NCBI GenBank assembly: GCA_035547835.1
Contig: DASZTW010000020.1
Coordinates: 62,001 to 126,000, forward strand
Reading direction: 5' to 3'
Length of the DNA stretch: 64,000 bases
Source: Acidimicrobiales bacterium
GTDB taxonomy: Bacteria; Actinomycetota; Acidimicrobiia; Acidimicrobiales; Iamiaceae
This document shows positions 17,901-25,750 of the stretch, piece by piece. The position numbers and the translations under genes are program-made. Position 1 is the stretch's first letter; every line of letters begins with the position of its first letter. The notes under the pieces were generated by a model, which was given only the letters and a program-made list of their open reading frames with translations, did no database searches and was not told where the DNA came from.

Positions 17901-18499
17901 ACCATCACTTCGCCGGCCTGCACCGGCGCGCGGATCGTGAAGGTGACATCGCGATTGTCGCGAACCCACGTCGGATTGACTGGAACAGTTGGCCGCCGGC
18001 GACGGTTTCCTCCGCCTGCGCTCGCGGCAGCGGCGCGCACTTGGGCTTCCGTATTGATGTAAGCGAAGTCCGGAACGAGCGGGTGGTACAGCGCGAACGC
18101 GACGTGCACGTCGAGCTCGACCTCCACGACACCGCTCGCGATTACGAAATCGAGTCCGACGACGCCTCGGTTCTCGACGGGAGGTGCGACAGCCGGCTGC
18201 CCGGCACCCGCCGCGCCAGCGTCGGTATCCCCATCGCCGTCGTCGCCACTCGTGCCGCTCCCCGCACCGGCCGCCGGTGGGGGTGTGTTGATGGTGGCGC
18301 CGAGAACGCCGATGCGCACCTGCTGGTCGGGTGTCCACGGGAACGCGTGGGTCGTGCCCGTCCTGTCGGTCAGCGCCTCGATCGTGTTCGCGAGCAGGTG
18401 GTGGACGAGCACCTGCTCACGCCGGTTCGTCGCTTTCTGTCCGGCTCCGGCGAGCGGCAACAGGGTCGACGGCGCGCTCGCGCCAGGCACGATGGTCAT
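14978..18499 (-). CDS. drmA: DrmA, SF2-type helicase of DISARM
   Basis: A 1,173-aa helicase. The Walker A motif WFPTGGGKTEAYLGL is at about residues 505-519, the Walker B DELH box in WIQDELHLV near 740, and the C-terminal helicase motif with YIQVTARAGRTHVGL near 985-1000. A zinc knuckle (CPSCGQGDS with CRTCGH) sits between the two RecA lobes. DrmA and DrmB form the DNA-sensing core of DISARM. The start is firm: ATG 18499 follows GGGAGGAACC. The GCGGGGAGC-rich linker near residue 70-85 is glycine-rich and probably disordered. Confidence 0.88.
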   Translation of the reverse strand: MTIVPGASAPSTLLPLAGAGQKATNRREQVLVHHLLANTIEALTDRTGTTHAFPWTPDQQVRIGVLGATINTPPPAAGAGSGTSGDDGDGDTDAGAAGAGQPAVAPPVENRGVVGLDFVIASGVVEVELDVHVAFALYHPLVPDFAYINTEAQVRAAAASAGGGNRRRRPTVPVNPTWVRDNRDVTFTIRAPVQAGEVMVTSDAIPGGDPLEADTRSAVTAHYTNPDALWKLTNNQTLPVAAALGTQADYRQALNGRRDTSWNPLWPQPQLTVTTAPTPNGDIAVSVSITNARVLTERALQDLAVYDTRMSVTVAGAGVVVPQRLGFAKDDVRYADVATVVGRGRGCVAMPGDTPKTIVAETLPLHAQHVAESSDHGIDLRFATLEAGYQSALAAIGSAMRSFLRTWDFSAAPNPGHEHDQLEELRKQFEAEVERYELGCDLLRSDVRLDRAFIFANRAFAAAKGPTGAWRLFQLVFIVSELGALAARESRTDTRLRNEIDSVDVLWFPTGGGKTEAYLGLIAVALFFDRLRDKERGTTAWLLFPLRMLSVQQLARINEILHHAEAVRAAGSLPGDPFVLGYFVGSGNTPNRLGYNDPNSWWDGIDEFAKRSQAERDERRLVGACPSCGQGDSVGLDVDLADQRLLHVCRTCGHVLAIHSSDEEVTRYQPAVIVSTVDKITAFARNGQLTAINHGPRRRCPQHGWYTHKACIAKGCAVDPSTHTSPSGFYDPTPALWIQDELHLVREELGVFAGHYHTLVAELAAGVGNEPSKVIAATATIEQYEDQLSQVYGRKPRMFPVGGPTLRKSFYTEVVDDIRRIYLGVLPAGGGTVKVDLAASITAQLVEDVHCLTDDPTPLIAALAAEGFTASPTEARAMLFDYELALAFVNSKAHGVVVHDDIHRLSEKLINQGSDPVRSEYLIGDTSLGELAAAVAAIQADTSATARAQRIRALVGTSVISHGVDLDRLNFEVLAGMPPTYADYIQVTARAGRTHVGLVVSVFDRANRRETSMYQSFATTHAALERMVAPVPVNRFATRAVERTLPGIVSALLWDETRNPNWPSIDEISTTRKFRPWWNANAAALIPHLRARIERAYRCPVQDPAMVVDEQKLVDDALDRWENVERQRMQQWQAEWLTDLFTTPAMTSLRDVNPPVEFSGGSRAGQIIARLHG

Positions 18500-18671
18500 G
18501 GTTCCTCCCGGGTGGAATCAAACGGTCTGGCCGGCCACCGATCCGCTTCGAGCGTGTCGGCCCGACCCCAAGGGTCTGCTGAGGGAAGGTTGTGTTGTGT
18601 GCCGCGTCGCGGCAAAGGCAGTGAACCCGAAGCCCGACGTCGGTGTCAACGATTTCCGACGATCGCGTCAT
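18417..18671 (-). CDS. Candidate small ORF (84 aa) between drmE-like and drmA
   Basis: ATG 18671 overlaps the stop of the 798-aa gene as ATGA, the coupling signal used throughout this window. The frame runs through the 168-base gap and 83 bases into drmA. The peptide (MTRSSEIVDTDVGLRVHC, then arginine-rich) has no recognised domain, and its codon use is less GC-biased at third positions than the neighbours. It may be a real coupling ORF or chance. Confidence 0.3.
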   Translation of the reverse strand: MTRSSEIVDTDVGLRVHCLCRDAAHNTTFPQQTLGVGPTRSKRIGGRPDRLIPPGRNHDHRAWRERAVDPVAARRSRTESDEPA

Positions 18672-21064
18672 CGGACCCGTCCCGCGATGTAGGCGGGTAT
18701 CTCGCGCGCTTCGTCAACGCCGGTGACGGTCGATATCACGAACTCGTCGAGGAGTTCGTCGGCGACAGGGCCGACAAGATCACGCAGCCGAGCGACGGTG
18801 TCGTCGCCACGGCCGCCGGCGACGGCGGCGACGAACCGGCCGAGCGTCCGGTTCAACGAGCGCAACGCGTCCGCGACCGCGTAGATGAGGTTGAGGTCCG
18901 GGCACGGCCGGTGCGCAGCGCGAAACACGGCGCGCACGTCTTCGGGCTCGCGCGGCGCGATAGTGGTCCCGTTGGCCGACGCACCCAGCTGGCTGGGCGC
19001 TTCCGCACCGACGTTCGCGACACGTTTGACGGCTTCACGTTGTGTCCGCGAACTGGCTATCACGGCGCGCGCGGCAGCACGCAACTGGCTCAGGATGAGG
19101 TCGAGCGATTGGACATCGGCGTTCGACCTGCTGGCCGCGACCAGCCGAGCGTGGATGGAATCGGTGCCCTCTCCGGCCGGGACAACGATCGAGTCACCGT
19201 CTTGGAGCTGCGCGACCGGGCAGTGCTCGGGCCCGCCCGCGGTGACACGCACGACGGGCGTGGCGCCGTCGCCATCATCGATGCACCACCATGTGCGTCC
19301 GTCGGCAAGATGAACGGGCACGCACATGCGAGCGCTCGCGCCCCCGCTGAGCGTCGTTGTCGACACCGGCTGTTCCACCTCGTCAGGCGGATCGAGCGCA
19401 TCGGTTGCACTGTCGAGTACCTGCGCGAGAGATAGTCCCGGCACCTGCAACGTGGCCACCGCACGAGCTGGTGCTGCCTCGCCGCTCGCAGCGACGGGCG
19501 ACACGAGTGCATCGGGCGCGGGCGCGTTGAGTACGCGCGCCAACGCGCGATCCCAGCCAGATGCGGTCGCGGCCCATCGTTCGCCCTGGCGCGCCAGAAT
19601 TGCTTCTTCCGCTGCGTAGACGAGCACGTGCGTTGTTGGTGCCTCGATACCGAGAAGCAACGAGAACAGCCATGGCGGCGGTGGACTGGTCAGGACTTGT
19701 GCGTCGACATCGCCTGCGGCGACACGCTCCTTGAACGTGCCAATGCGTACCCTGGCCTCGATGCGGTCCCAGAGCGCGATCTGCGCCTCGGTTCGCTCGC
19801 CGGTCGAAAGCGACGTGCGCGTCGCCTCCGCGGCCGCGCGCGAGTGGCAGCGAATGAGGATGGTGCCGCTCGTCGTGCGCTCGAGCTGGTCGAGAACGCG
19901 CCACAACGCGAGCAGCTTGGGATTGTCCTCCTCGAGCGCACGCCACAGCGCGCGGGCCGCCGCCTTCAACGCGCCGAGGTTCGCCGTTTCCCAGGAGCGC
20001 CAGTTCGGCGGCAACGTCGCGGTCGCCCGATCGAGGAGCCGAAGAGCGGGAAACTCGCCCGGACGCGGGTTGTACGTACATGCGGTCTTGTAGTCGGCTA
20101 CACGCGCGGCGAGCCGCGAGCCGTTCCTGACGAGCTTCAACGGGACGTCGAGTTGTGGCGGCGGAGGCCCGTTCGGCTTCGCTGCGATCGCCTCGAGAGC
20201 GCGAGAGACAGCGTCGTTCGCAGCCTCACCGACGACACGGTGCAGCGACACTGACGTTGGCGAGAGCCACAAGATGCTCTGGCTCGAAAGTGTGCTGGGC
20301 GGACACACGCCACGGTTGAATGTGGCAACGAGATCCTGCGCGAGAGGCTGCGTCACGGCGAGAACAAGGGGTACGAGCCCAGCGTCGGAAACGGTCTTGA
20401 CAAGCCCGTCGTCGCCGAGATCGCCGATCACGGCGATCGCCGCCGCGCCCTGCTGCAGCGCCCATTCGAGCGCACGCGTCCGCGCGACAGGATTCTCGAC
20501 TGATGTGGCGTCGACCACGACCAGCGGCGGGCTGCAGGTGATCGACGGCTGGCCGATGCGGGTGTTGTAGTACAGCAACGAGCGGTCGACCGGCCGGGCC
20601 TCGCTCCCGATCAGCGGCTCGGCGGACCCGGCGCGCGTGAGCCGATGCGCAGAAAGCGGGTTCCCATCGGCGAGGCCCATCCGTCGCCGGTTCCGCACGG
20701 CGAGCGACCGAAGCTGCGATACGAGGTCGACGTCGAACCCGACGAGCACGACCGGCCCACCAAGGTCGGCCGGGGGCTGGCGGCACAGCAGGTGGCTCAT
20801 GATCGCGAGGAGAAGCGCCACGCGGTGTTTCGCTCGGGGCAGTTGCACGACAGCGACACGGCCGAGTGCCGGGTCGAGGAGCAGGCGTCGCGTGAGGGCC
20901 ATCAGCATTTGATCCACGGGCGAAACCGCGACGTCGACCTGGCCGTCGATGAACGTGGCGTTCGCGAGCTCCTCGAGCGGCGGGTCGGACCGGTTTGGCA
21001 GGAGCGCGTCGACAATCGATTCGGCTGAGGGCGGTACGGCGGAGCCGGCGGCGCGAATGGTCAT
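18668..21064 (-). CDS. DrmE-like DISARM accessory protein with degenerate helicase-like fold
   Basis: A 798-aa protein that leads the DISARM operon. In size and position it matches DrmE of class 2 DISARM, whose function is unclear. Several parts look like worn SF1/SF2 helicase motifs: RVAVVQLPRAKHRVALLLAI where a P-loop would be, VVLVGFDVDLVSQLRSLAVR (motif Ia-like), PPLVVVDATS (motif II-like) and GTILIRCHSRAAAEATRT (motif IV-like). No GKT/GKS P-loop or DExx box is present, so ATPase activity is doubtful. ATG 21064 is the only good start. The name DrmE rests on context and general resemblance. Confidence 0.5.
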   Translation of the reverse strand: MTIRAAGSAVPPSAESIVDALLPNRSDPPLEELANATFIDGQVDVAVSPVDQMLMALTRRLLLDPALGRVAVVQLPRAKHRVALLLAIMSHLLCRQPPADLGGPVVLVGFDVDLVSQLRSLAVRNRRRMGLADGNPLSAHRLTRAGSAEPLIGSEARPVDRSLLYYNTRIGQPSITCSPPLVVVDATSVENPVARTRALEWALQQGAAAIAVIGDLGDDGLVKTVSDAGLVPLVLAVTQPLAQDLVATFNRGVCPPSTLSSQSILWLSPTSVSLHRVVGEAANDAVSRALEAIAAKPNGPPPPQLDVPLKLVRNGSRLAARVADYKTACTYNPRPGEFPALRLLDRATATLPPNWRSWETANLGALKAAARALWRALEEDNPKLLALWRVLDQLERTTSGTILIRCHSRAAAEATRTSLSTGERTEAQIALWDRIEARVRIGTFKERVAAGDVDAQVLTSPPPPWLFSLLLGIEAPTTHVLVYAAEEAILARQGERWAATASGWDRALARVLNAPAPDALVSPVAASGEAAPARAVATLQVPGLSLAQVLDSATDALDPPDEVEQPVSTTTLSGGASARMCVPVHLADGRTWWCIDDGDGATPVVRVTAGGPEHCPVAQLQDGDSIVVPAGEGTDSIHARLVAASRSNADVQSLDLILSQLRAAARAVIASSRTQREAVKRVANVGAEAPSQLGASANGTTIAPREPEDVRAVFRAAHRPCPDLNLIYAVADALRSLNRTLGRFVAAVAGGRGDDTVARLRDLVGPVADELLDEFVISTVTGVDEAREIPAYIAGRVR

Positions 21065-21314
21065 CTGGGCGCCTGTCTCGCGTAGTCCCGCATCTTCTGT
21101 ACAGCCACTGTCATGTCCCCGGACGACGCCGTAGCGCGAAGGGCGCGCACCGGGTCACCTGCGCAAACGGTACAGGTGGGCTGGGACAACATGCCCGGGC
21201 GACCGTGCGCTGCGCACAGTCGCGCCGCACGGGTTTCTCCCAGTGCGGCGCTGCCCTTTGCCGTATGGATGTGTAGGCTTACACGCGTGGACCGGCCGGG
21301 ACCGAGACTGCCGC
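21065..21314. other. Probable leader region of the DISARM operon
   Basis: No gene is seen in the 250 bases before the first DISARM gene. This is where its promoter should lie (minus-strand transcription). I see no clear -35/-10 pair. The only notable motif is the GTGTA-GGCT-TACAC inverted repeat listed separately. Confidence 0.3.
21271..21284. promoter_or_regulatory. Inverted repeat, possible operator
   Basis: GTGTA-GGCT-TACAC, 5-base-pair arms with a 4-base centre, about 207 bases before the first DISARM gene. A regulator site is possible, but short arms like this also arise by chance. Confidence 0.2.
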
Positions 21315-21635
21315 CTACTCCGCGATGCCGTCAGGTATGAGGTCGCTGGCGTCTTGCGGGACTGGGTACACCTCGATGCCGGTCACGGTGACCCAGCGCA
21401 GCAGGTTGCCCGCGGACGCGAACGCTTTGCCGTTGAACTTGCGGGTGACGGTGGCGCGCCGCTCGCTGGTGCGCTGGGCCAGGTAGCCAATGGGGTCGCG
21501 TTGGTGGCCGGTGTCTCGGCACCATGCTCGGATCTGCCGACGATTCGCAGGTCTCGCTGCTCGCGGTCCTCGATGTGTCGCCGAAGCGCGCGCCGGCCGG
21601 CGTGATGGGCAACGAAGTGGGATGGGTACGGCCGG
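21315..21635 (-). pseudogene. C-terminal gene fragment, no start
   Basis: The last 70 codons of this frame read naturally: QIRAWCRDTGHQRDPIGYLA, then ATVTRKFNGKAFASAGNLLR and VTVTGIEVYPVPQDASDLIP. Upstream codons look like out-of-frame sequence, and no ATG or GTG is available before an in-frame stop at 21636-21638. It is probably a broken gene, perhaps with a frameshift near 21530. No family is recognised. Confidence 0.3.
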
Positions 21636-21667
21636 TCACTGCAAGCGGCCCCGATGCGGCCCTGCCG

Positions 21668-21862
21668 TCACTCGTTGGTGTCGTCGTCGTCCGCGGCGGC
21701 TTCCTGCGACCCAGCGACTTGAGCCACTAGCAGGGTGCTCAGAATTTGATCGTACGTGGCCCCTACGACGCTCCTCCTCAGAGCTGGACCACGGCCGCCG
21801 ACCGGCGTCCCTGCGGCTACGGCGTGTGCGCCAAGCCGCCACTCAACCGGGCCTAGTTGCAC
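21668..21862 (-). CDS. Small hypothetical ORF (64 aa) after the toxin gene
   Basis: GTG 21862 overlaps the end of the PIN toxin gene by 20 bases. The product ends QILSTLLVAQVAGSQEAAAD and an acidic tail DDDTNE. No family is recognised. Coding is suggested only by the overlap and the natural-looking C-terminus. Confidence 0.3.
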   Translation of the reverse strand: MQLGPVEWRLGAHAVAAGTPVGGRGPALRRSVVGATYDQILSTLLVAQVAGSQEAAADDDDTNE

Positions 21863-22400
21863 GGCGTCGGACTTCGTCGGCAAATGCCGGGACACCGCCC
21901 CGCTCGAGGGCATCAAGGATCTGGGGAAGCGTTCTCGGGGCTCGGCGGTTGGCGGCTGCCTGTCGCGACAACTCGTCGACCACTGCGCCGGGGGCAAGGT
22001 CGAGCAGGTCGAGGAGGAAGGTGTCCGGGTGGATGACCTCGACTGCGTACGGCTCGATGCTGTGGTCGGGGAAGTCGGTGGTGTTGAAGGTGACGATCGC
22101 TCCGGCGTTGGCTCGCACCGCTGACGCGAGGACATGCCGATCCTTCGGGTCACACGTCAGCCCGTCGATGAGCGCCTGGTATCCGGTCACCTCGGCGTCC
22201 GGGAACGCGGCGGTCATCTGGCCGAGCAGGCGGTCGACTACCGACGGGTCGACCACCTCCGTCAGGTTGCGCCGCAGCTCCTCGACGATGTCGGCCGACC
22301 ACAGGGCGCGGTAGAACCCGCGTTCGGTCAGGCGGAGCAAGGTGTCTCGCAGATGCGCCGGGTACAGCACGCAGGTGTCGAGCACCGCCGCGAACGTCAC
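21843..22400 (-). CDS. PIN-domain toxin (VapC-like)
   Basis: A 185-aa PIN-fold ribonuclease. The acidic residues are in the first strand (AAVLDTCVLYPAHLR), in EELRRNLTE, in DPKDRHVLASAV and in FNTTDF, the usual four-acid layout. Toxins of this type cleave RNA when their antitoxin is lost. It starts 6 bases after the antitoxin stop, so the two are co-transcribed. It is longer than classic VapC (about 130 aa), with a helical C-terminal extension. Confidence 0.8.
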   Translation of the reverse strand: MTFAAVLDTCVLYPAHLRDTLLRLTERGFYRALWSADIVEELRRNLTEVVDPSVVDRLLGQMTAAFPDAEVTGYQALIDGLTCDPKDRHVLASAVRANAGAIVTFNTTDFPDHSIEPYAVEVIHPDTFLLDLLDLAPGAVVDELSRQAAANRRAPRTLPQILDALERGGVPAFADEVRRRATRPG

Positions 22401-22406
22401 GACGGC

Positions 22407-22871
22407 TCAGCGGGTGCACTTGGGGGTGGCGGTGCGTTCGTAGAGGTCGGCCTCATCGGCGATCTCGACCATCCGGTCGAGCGCCGCTCGACGCTCGACC
22501 GATGCCCGCTCGCGGTAGGCGAGGACGTCGGCGAGGCGGACCCGGCGGTGACGGCCGGGCTGTTCGAAGGGGATCTCACCGGATTCGAGCAGCTTCACCA
22601 CCGTCGGCCGGCTCACACCCAACAGATCGGCAGCCTCCTGGGTCGTGAGTCGCTGATGGACCGGTGCGATCGTCACCGCCTGTCCCTGGGCCATGGCCTC
22701 GACTACATCGCGAAGCACCTCGAGCACCTTCGGGGGCAGTACCAAGTGCTCACCGTTCGGGCCTGACAGGGTCGTGGTCGGCTCCGCTCCAAGGCCGTCG
22801 AGCATCGCCGCCAACGCCTGCAACGGCTCAGCCGGGGGCAGCACGGTTCGTTCGATCGTGGACATCGCCAC
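22407..22871 (-). CDS. Excisionase-type HTH antitoxin
   Basis: A 154-aa protein with a helix-turn-helix of the excisionase/MerR-like kind in the middle: LTTQEAADLLGVSRPTVVKL followed by LESGEIPFEQPGRHRRVRLA. This is the usual DNA-binding antitoxin partner of PIN toxins of this size. It probably represses its own promoter and binds the toxin through its C-terminal helix. The start may be GTG 22871 or ATG 22865. Confidence 0.8.
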   Translation of the reverse strand: MAMSTIERTVLPPAEPLQALAAMLDGLGAEPTTTLSGPNGEHLVLPPKVLEVLRDVVEAMAQGQAVTIAPVHQRLTTQEAADLLGVSRPTVVKLLESGEIPFEQPGRHRRVRLADVLAYRERASVERRAALDRMVEIADEADLYERTATPKCTR

Positions 22872-23118
22872 TCCGGTCCTCCTTCTCGACCTTCAAGACC
22901 GTACCGCCAATTCGAAAGATTCGCAACCAGCAAGGTGGCGGTCCAATCCCGGCCGTGGCCGAGATCGCGCCAGGTCGATGCGTTCCCTCGACTCGGCCGA
23001 CAGGCCCTCCAGCCTTCCTACCTGCACTTTCGCGAGGCCATGAGGGGCGGGGCGTCACCAAAAGGGCGGTGTCTACCGATCGTTTCTCCGTGTTCCGATC
23101 GCGGAACCGCACGTCCAC

Positions 23119-23487
23119 AAGGAGGACAACCACCTGCGCCACACCCACGGCAGCCTTCTCATCAAGGAGGGCGTCCCGGTGAAGGTCGTCTCCGAACGGC
23201 TCGGCCACGCTCAGATCGCCCACACGATGCAGACCTACCAGCACGTCCTGCCCGGCATGCAAGCCGCCGCCGCCGACACCACCGAGCGCCTCGCCAACCC
23301 TCGACCGGGAACCACGACCCCACCGAAGAGGACTCCGACGAGGAAGACCACGCCGAAGAAGACCTCTCCGGACAAGGCCACAGCAAAGGAAGGCACGCCA
23401 AAGAAGGCTGCAGCCAAGAAGGCCACGAAACCGGCTCGGAAGACGCCGGTGGAACGTCGTGGGAACAACCGGAGGAAGGCCGCCTGA
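23119..23487 (+). pseudogene. C-terminal remnant of a tyrosine recombinase (phage-type integrase)
   Basis: The frame holds the end of the catalytic domain: HLRHTHGSLLIKEGVPVKVV (the HxxR box), SERLGHAQIAHTMQTYQHVL (LGH and the nucleophile Tyr). The N-terminal arm and the first half of the catalytic domain are missing, so it should be inactive. After the catalytic end comes a lysine/proline/alanine-rich tail of about 50 residues (TPKKAAAKKATKPARK), like histone H1 tails. It stops 65 bases before the tRNA gene. Confidence 0.8.
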
Positions 23488-23511
23488 ACCGGTAGAACGC
23501 CCTCCTCAAGG

Positions 23512-23544
23512 ACGAAGGCCCAGGTCGCTGACCTGGGCCTTCGT
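23512..23544. terminator. Strong hairpin terminator
   Basis: A perfect 15-base-pair stem (ACGAAGGCCCAGGTC / GACCTGGGCCTTCGT) with a 3-base GCT loop. It lies 25 bases after the integrase remnant and 9 bases beyond the 3' end of the minus-strand tRNA gene, so it can end transcription from both sides. Confidence 0.85.
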
Positions 23545-23552
23545 GCTGAAGC

Positions 23553-23629
<77 letters not shown>

Positions 23630-23716
23630 GCGTGGGAGGGACTGTACCAACGGTGGCGTGGACCTTCCAACCCCGTGCCGGCGACCGGGCGAGATCGTCG
23701 ACGGAGGACCGGCTGC

Positions 23717-24301
23717 TTACCGGGCTGCGGCGGGTGCGAGCAGCGTGGTGAACACGGCGACCAAGTCGCGTTCGACCTCGTCGCGAGTGGCGTGACCGGC
23801 GAGCCACGTGGTGACGCCGCCGACCAGCGCACCTTGCGCAACGCCGGCCACCACTTTGGCTCGGTCGCGGTCGAGGCCGTGGAAATGGGTGAACACCTCG
23901 ATCACGAACGGCACGCCGGCGGTGCCGGGGTCGGCCACTGCCGCGACGGTGGAGCCCGGCGCGGTGAGCGCGCCGAGCACTGCGGCCCGCCGGCCCATCT
24001 CCTCGAAGTAGGCGTGGATGCTGGTGCGGATCAGGTCGTCGCCGGGGCCCGCTGCCTCGAGTGCCCGCCAGGCCGCCCGCCCGAGGGCCTGGGTCTCGCG
24101 TCGGTACAGCGCGACGAGCACAGCATTGCTGTTGTCGAAATGCTTGTAGGGCAACGCTTTGGACACGCCGGCCTCGACCGCCAGACGCTCCATGCTGAGC
24201 GCGGCAGCGCCGTGCTCCACCAGGATCTCGGCGGCCGCGTCGAGCAGCTGGTCGCGGCGCTCGTCGGCGGGCAGGCGCGACCGCGTGGTCGCCGTGGGCA
24301 C
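23717..24301 (-). CDS. TetR-family transcriptional regulator
   Basis: A 194-aa repressor with the TetR N-terminal HTH (RRDQLLDAAAEILVEHG, then LAVEAGVSKALPYKHF). The C-terminal ligand domain is typical in length. The start, GTG 24301, is 2 bases after the stop of the amidohydrolase gene, so the two form an operon and the regulator probably controls it. The ligand is unknown. Confidence 0.88.
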   Translation of the reverse strand: MPTATTRSRLPADERRDQLLDAAAEILVEHGAAALSMERLAVEAGVSKALPYKHFDNSNAVLVALYRRETQALGRAAWRALEAAGPGDDLIRTSIHAYFEEMGRRAAVLGALTAPGSTVAAVADPGTAGVPFVIEVFTHFHGLDRDRAKVVAGVAQGALVGGVTTWLAGHATRDEVERDLVAVFTTLLAPAAAR

Positions 24302-24303
24302 GA

Positions 24304-25461
24304 TCAGGCCCGCACGAGGTCGCGGAAGTTGCCCTCGTAGAAGGCGTCGCGCGCGGCGGCATCGGTGCCGTGCTCGTCGAACGCTCGCTCGAAGCGGCCG
24401 ATCGGGTCCTTGGTGCCCTCTGGGTGGGGGTAGTCGCTGGAGAACAGGTACAGCTCGGGGCACGACAGGGCGATGAGGTCGGCCACGTCCTCGCCGGGGA
24501 ACGGCGTGAAACGCACTTGGCGGCGCAGGTACTCCGACGGGGTGAGGCTGAGCTCGGCGAGCATCGGCTCGGTGCGGCGGAACATGCGGGCCGTCGAATC
24601 GAGGCGCGACAGCAGCGACGGCACCCACGAGGCGCCCATCTCGATCACGCCACAGCGCAGGTCGGGGAAGCGCTCGAACACGCCGTCGAGCACCATGGCC
24701 GTGAGAAACGTCTCGGCTGCGTGGTGCACCGAGGGCAGGTCCTTGGCGCGCAGGTTCTCGCCGCCACCGTGGAGGTCGACGGGCCGCGGGCGACCATTGC
24801 GGTGCCAGCCCTTGGAGATGCCGCTGCGACCACCGCCGATGTGCAACACCACGGGCACGCCCGCATCCTGCACGGCCGCCCACACTGGGTCGTTGTCGAT
24901 GTGCGCCGGCGACCGGCCCGACGACGGCGCGTGGAGGAGCCACAGCGCCCCGCAACCGAGGTCGAGCGCCTCGGCGAGCGCCTGCAGCGAGCGATCCGGG
25001 TCGTTCAGCGGCAAGAAGCCCACACCCAGCAGCCGGGCGTCGCTCCCACAGAAGTCGTGCATCATCCGGTTGTGCGCGCTCGCGCCGCCGTAGACCACGT
25101 CGAGGTCGTCGCTGAACGCGAACAGGCCGAGCGAGAACGTCGAGAACACGAACTGCGACTGGAACCCCAGCAAGTCGAGGGCCCGCGACCTTTCCGACGC
25201 GTCCATGGCGCCCAGCGCCACCCAGCCCTTCGCCGACGCGATCACGTCGTCCTCGAGCTGCGCGGTGCGCGCCGCGTCGCCGATGCGCGCCTCGCCGGCT
25301 GCAATGGCCTTCGCCGCGCCCGCGCCGCCCTTGTCGAGCACGCGGCTCATGTCGGGGAGCTTGGCGCGGGTGGCTTCGTCGGCGTGGTCGCGCAGCCAGT
25401 CGAGGCCTTCCATCAGGTGGCTGTCGGCGTCGTGGATGACCGGGCGGTGTGCGTAGACCAT
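24304..25461 (-). CDS. Amidohydrolase-family (amidohydrolase_2) metal-dependent hydrolase
   Basis: A 385-aa TIM-barrel protein. The N-terminal metal site is in VIHDADSHLME, further ligands are probably in GVPVVLHIGGG, and the C-terminal Asp is in FSSDYPHPEGTKDP. The family includes decarboxylases and hydrolases of aromatic or lipid breakdown. ATG 25461 has AAGGGGAG upstream. It is followed directly by the TetR gene. Confidence 0.85.
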   Translation of the reverse strand: MVYAHRPVIHDADSHLMEGLDWLRDHADEATRAKLPDMSRVLDKGGAGAAKAIAAGEARIGDAARTAQLEDDVIASAKGWVALGAMDASERSRALDLLGFQSQFVFSTFSLGLFAFSDDLDVVYGGASAHNRMMHDFCGSDARLLGVGFLPLNDPDRSLQALAEALDLGCGALWLLHAPSSGRSPAHIDNDPVWAAVQDAGVPVVLHIGGGRSGISKGWHRNGRPRPVDLHGGGENLRAKDLPSVHHAAETFLTAMVLDGVFERFPDLRCGVIEMGASWVPSLLSRLDSTARMFRRTEPMLAELSLTPSEYLRRQVRFTPFPGEDVADLIALSCPELYLFSSDYPHPEGTKDPIGRFERAFDEHGTDAAARDAFYEGNFRDLVRA

Positions 25462-25750
25462 GGCTGCTCCCCTTGGGACCTGCGCGGGTAGGTCGCCCGA
25501 GTCGCGGGTCACGGTTCGATTCGCCAGGCCGCTCCTCGCGAACAGGCGCCGTGTTGATGGGCCGGCGCGCCCATCGGCTCGCCCCTTGGGCTGACCGCCA
25601 CAAGTTACGGTTTCTCACCTAGGGCGTCAACAGGTCGACCGCGCCCGTCAACCCCGTCCACACCCGCACCCGGGTCGCGGCCACCGCGCCGGGGAAGCGT
25701 CGGCCGCGGTGGGCCACGTGTTGCCGATCCTCGCGGGCCCGGCGCGTCGA

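Noticed and set aside
23235-23468. Minus-strand ORF of 77 aa rich in Phe/Val opposite the integrase tail
   Set aside because: It is the antisense image of the lysine-rich tail (AAG codons read as CTT/TTC), not a gene.
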